Shown here in pieces: positions 63,357 to 64,000 of a stretch of DNA of 64,000 bases. The position numbers and the translations under genes are program-made. The stretch's first letter is position 1. The number at the start of each line of letters is the position of its first letter. Below the pieces are notes generated by a model that saw only the letters and a list, made by a program, of their open reading frames with translations, made no database searches and had not been told where the DNA came from. The stretch is from Thermogemmatispora carboxidivorans (GTDB lineage: Bacteria; Chloroflexota; Ktedonobacteria; Ktedonobacterales; Ktedonobacteraceae): the NCBI RefSeq assembly GCF_000702505.1, contig NZ_JNIM01000001.1:3224001-3288000 (forward strand), in the 5' to 3' direction.

Positions 63357-64000
63357 TCACGCTCCAATGTCGTCCAGGATCTCCGGCAAGGAACGCGCAA
63401 TACAGGTGAACATGGGCGTATCGCGCAAGGTGTACTGGCTGGCCTCGCTCTCGCGCATCTCCTGCACGAGGTCAAGAAAATCCGCCACGCTATCGGACTC
63501 AAAGGCGACGACAAATTCTTGATCGTCCAATCCAAACGAGTAGGTGGTGTGGATCTTGATGTTGGGATAGGCCACCCCCATGCGAATATGCTCGTCCATC
63601 ATGCGCTTGCGCTCCTGCAGCGGCAGAGCATACCAGGGGCGAGTCTTGACAAAAGGATAGACGAAGAGATAGGGCTTGTCTTCCAGCGTAATGACCAGCC
63701 GCGGGTCATGCGCCGCCCCGCGCGGACCTTTGCCCACATAGACGGAGCGCTTGGTCATCGAGAGGAATGAGCGCACTTCGGGCAAATACGGGCCGATAGC
63801 GCTGCGGCGAATCTTGCTGCTCAATCCCTGTAGATGCTCGATATCGTAGGTCGCCTGCCAGAGCATAAAATCGCAATCGGAGCGCAAGCCATAGAGGGCA
63901 TAGCTGCGCATCAGCGAGCACTGGGCATATTCATTGTAGATGGCCAGCAGCTCCTCGCGGCCCGCGCGCCGCTGCTCGGCAGGCAGGCGCAGCCACTGGG
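63357..64000 (-). CDS. hemQ: Coproheme decarboxylase HemQ (chlorite dismutase family), 5' end outside window
   Basis: Chlorite-dismutase-fold protein; 214 codons are present before the window end and the frame continues beyond base 64000 at the N-terminus. Marks include AIYNEYAQCSLMRSYALYGL, SDCDFMLWQATYDIEHLQGL, VGKGPRGAAHDPRLVITLED, YPFVKTRPWYALPLQERKRMMDEHIRMGVAYPNI and YSFGLDDQEFVVAFESDSVADF. HemQ decarboxylates coproheme to haem in the coproporphyrin branch of monoderm bacteria. The TRPWYAL region with the adjacent Tyr and His is typical of HemQ rather than dedicated chlorite dismutases. Clustered with hemL and hemB. Confidence 0.9.
   Translation of the reverse strand, partial: QWLRLPAEQRRAGREELLAIYNEYAQCSLMRSYALYGLRSDCDFMLWQATYDIEHLQGLSSKIRRSAIGPYLPEVRSFLSMTKRSVYVGKGPRGAAHDPRLVITLEDKPYLFVYPFVKTRPWYALPLQERKRMMDEHIRMGVAYPNIKIHTTYSFGLDDQEFVVAFESDSVADFLDLVQEMRESEASQYTLRDTPMFTCIARSLPEILDDIGA

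Overview
The window is high-GC, gene-dense bacterial chromosome. The gene content points to the class Ktedonobacteria (Chloroflexota), most likely Thermogemmatispora or a close relative. The evidence is a form I aerobic CO dehydrogenase (large subunit with the AYRCSFR active-site loop), separate FchA plus FolD, a coproheme-type haem branch (HemQ), GH92 and GH15 carbohydrate enzymes with ROK-controlled sugar uptake, and a short CRISPR array. The assignment is inferred from gene content; no rRNA or tRNA gene was seen.

Layout. 1-9.0 kb (minus strand): a sugar ABC importer (two permeases, Tat/lipoprotein binding protein), a ROK repressor with a XylR-like operator at its own promoter, and a secreted GH92 alpha-mannosidase. 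9.7-10.6 kb: lone iolB. 10.8-24.6 kb: a methyltransferase, a branched-chain-type ABC importer (livMHFGK order along +), a 2-oxoacid dehydrogenase operon (E1alpha, E1beta, an M24-family protein with a broken metal site, E2), a FadR-type regulator and a divergent 3-hydroxyisobutyrate-dehydrogenase-like gene. These look like one regulated catabolic unit of unknown substrate. 24.9-32 kb: antiporter, molybdopterin-domain protein, an unknown gene pair, a FrnE/DoxX/HxlR redox module, a membrane pseudogene broken at a tetranucleotide repeat, and a His-tagged SHOCT protein. 32.9-35 kb: fchA-folD (translationally coupled) and a single-domain globin.

35.5-38 kb: a solitary phage tail hub-like gene whose stop codon lies one base before a five-repeat CRISPR array carrying a duplicated spacer; no cas genes are in the window. 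38.4-42.3 kb: DJ-1/PfpI protein, two membrane proteins and a methyltransferase. 42.5-50.2 kb: coxM-coxS-coxL, an XdhC/CoxF-like protein fused to a YHS domain, coxG, and a two-component system immediately upstream on the same strand. 50.7-57.3 kb: zinc-ribbon DUF4352-like protein, RlmI-type methyltransferase and an assimilatory sulfite (or nitrite) reductase with its sirohaem genes. 57.8-64 kb: GH15 enzyme, a roughly 1 kb noncoding tract, and hemB, hemL and hemQ (hemQ cut by the window end).

The strongest leads for new biology are: the FolD lacking the cyclohydrolase lysine beside FchA; the M24 protein whose second metal ligand Asp is Cys inside the dehydrogenase operon; the tail-like gene/CRISPR junction with conflicting orientation signals; and the repeat-driven frameshift at 31.0 kb.
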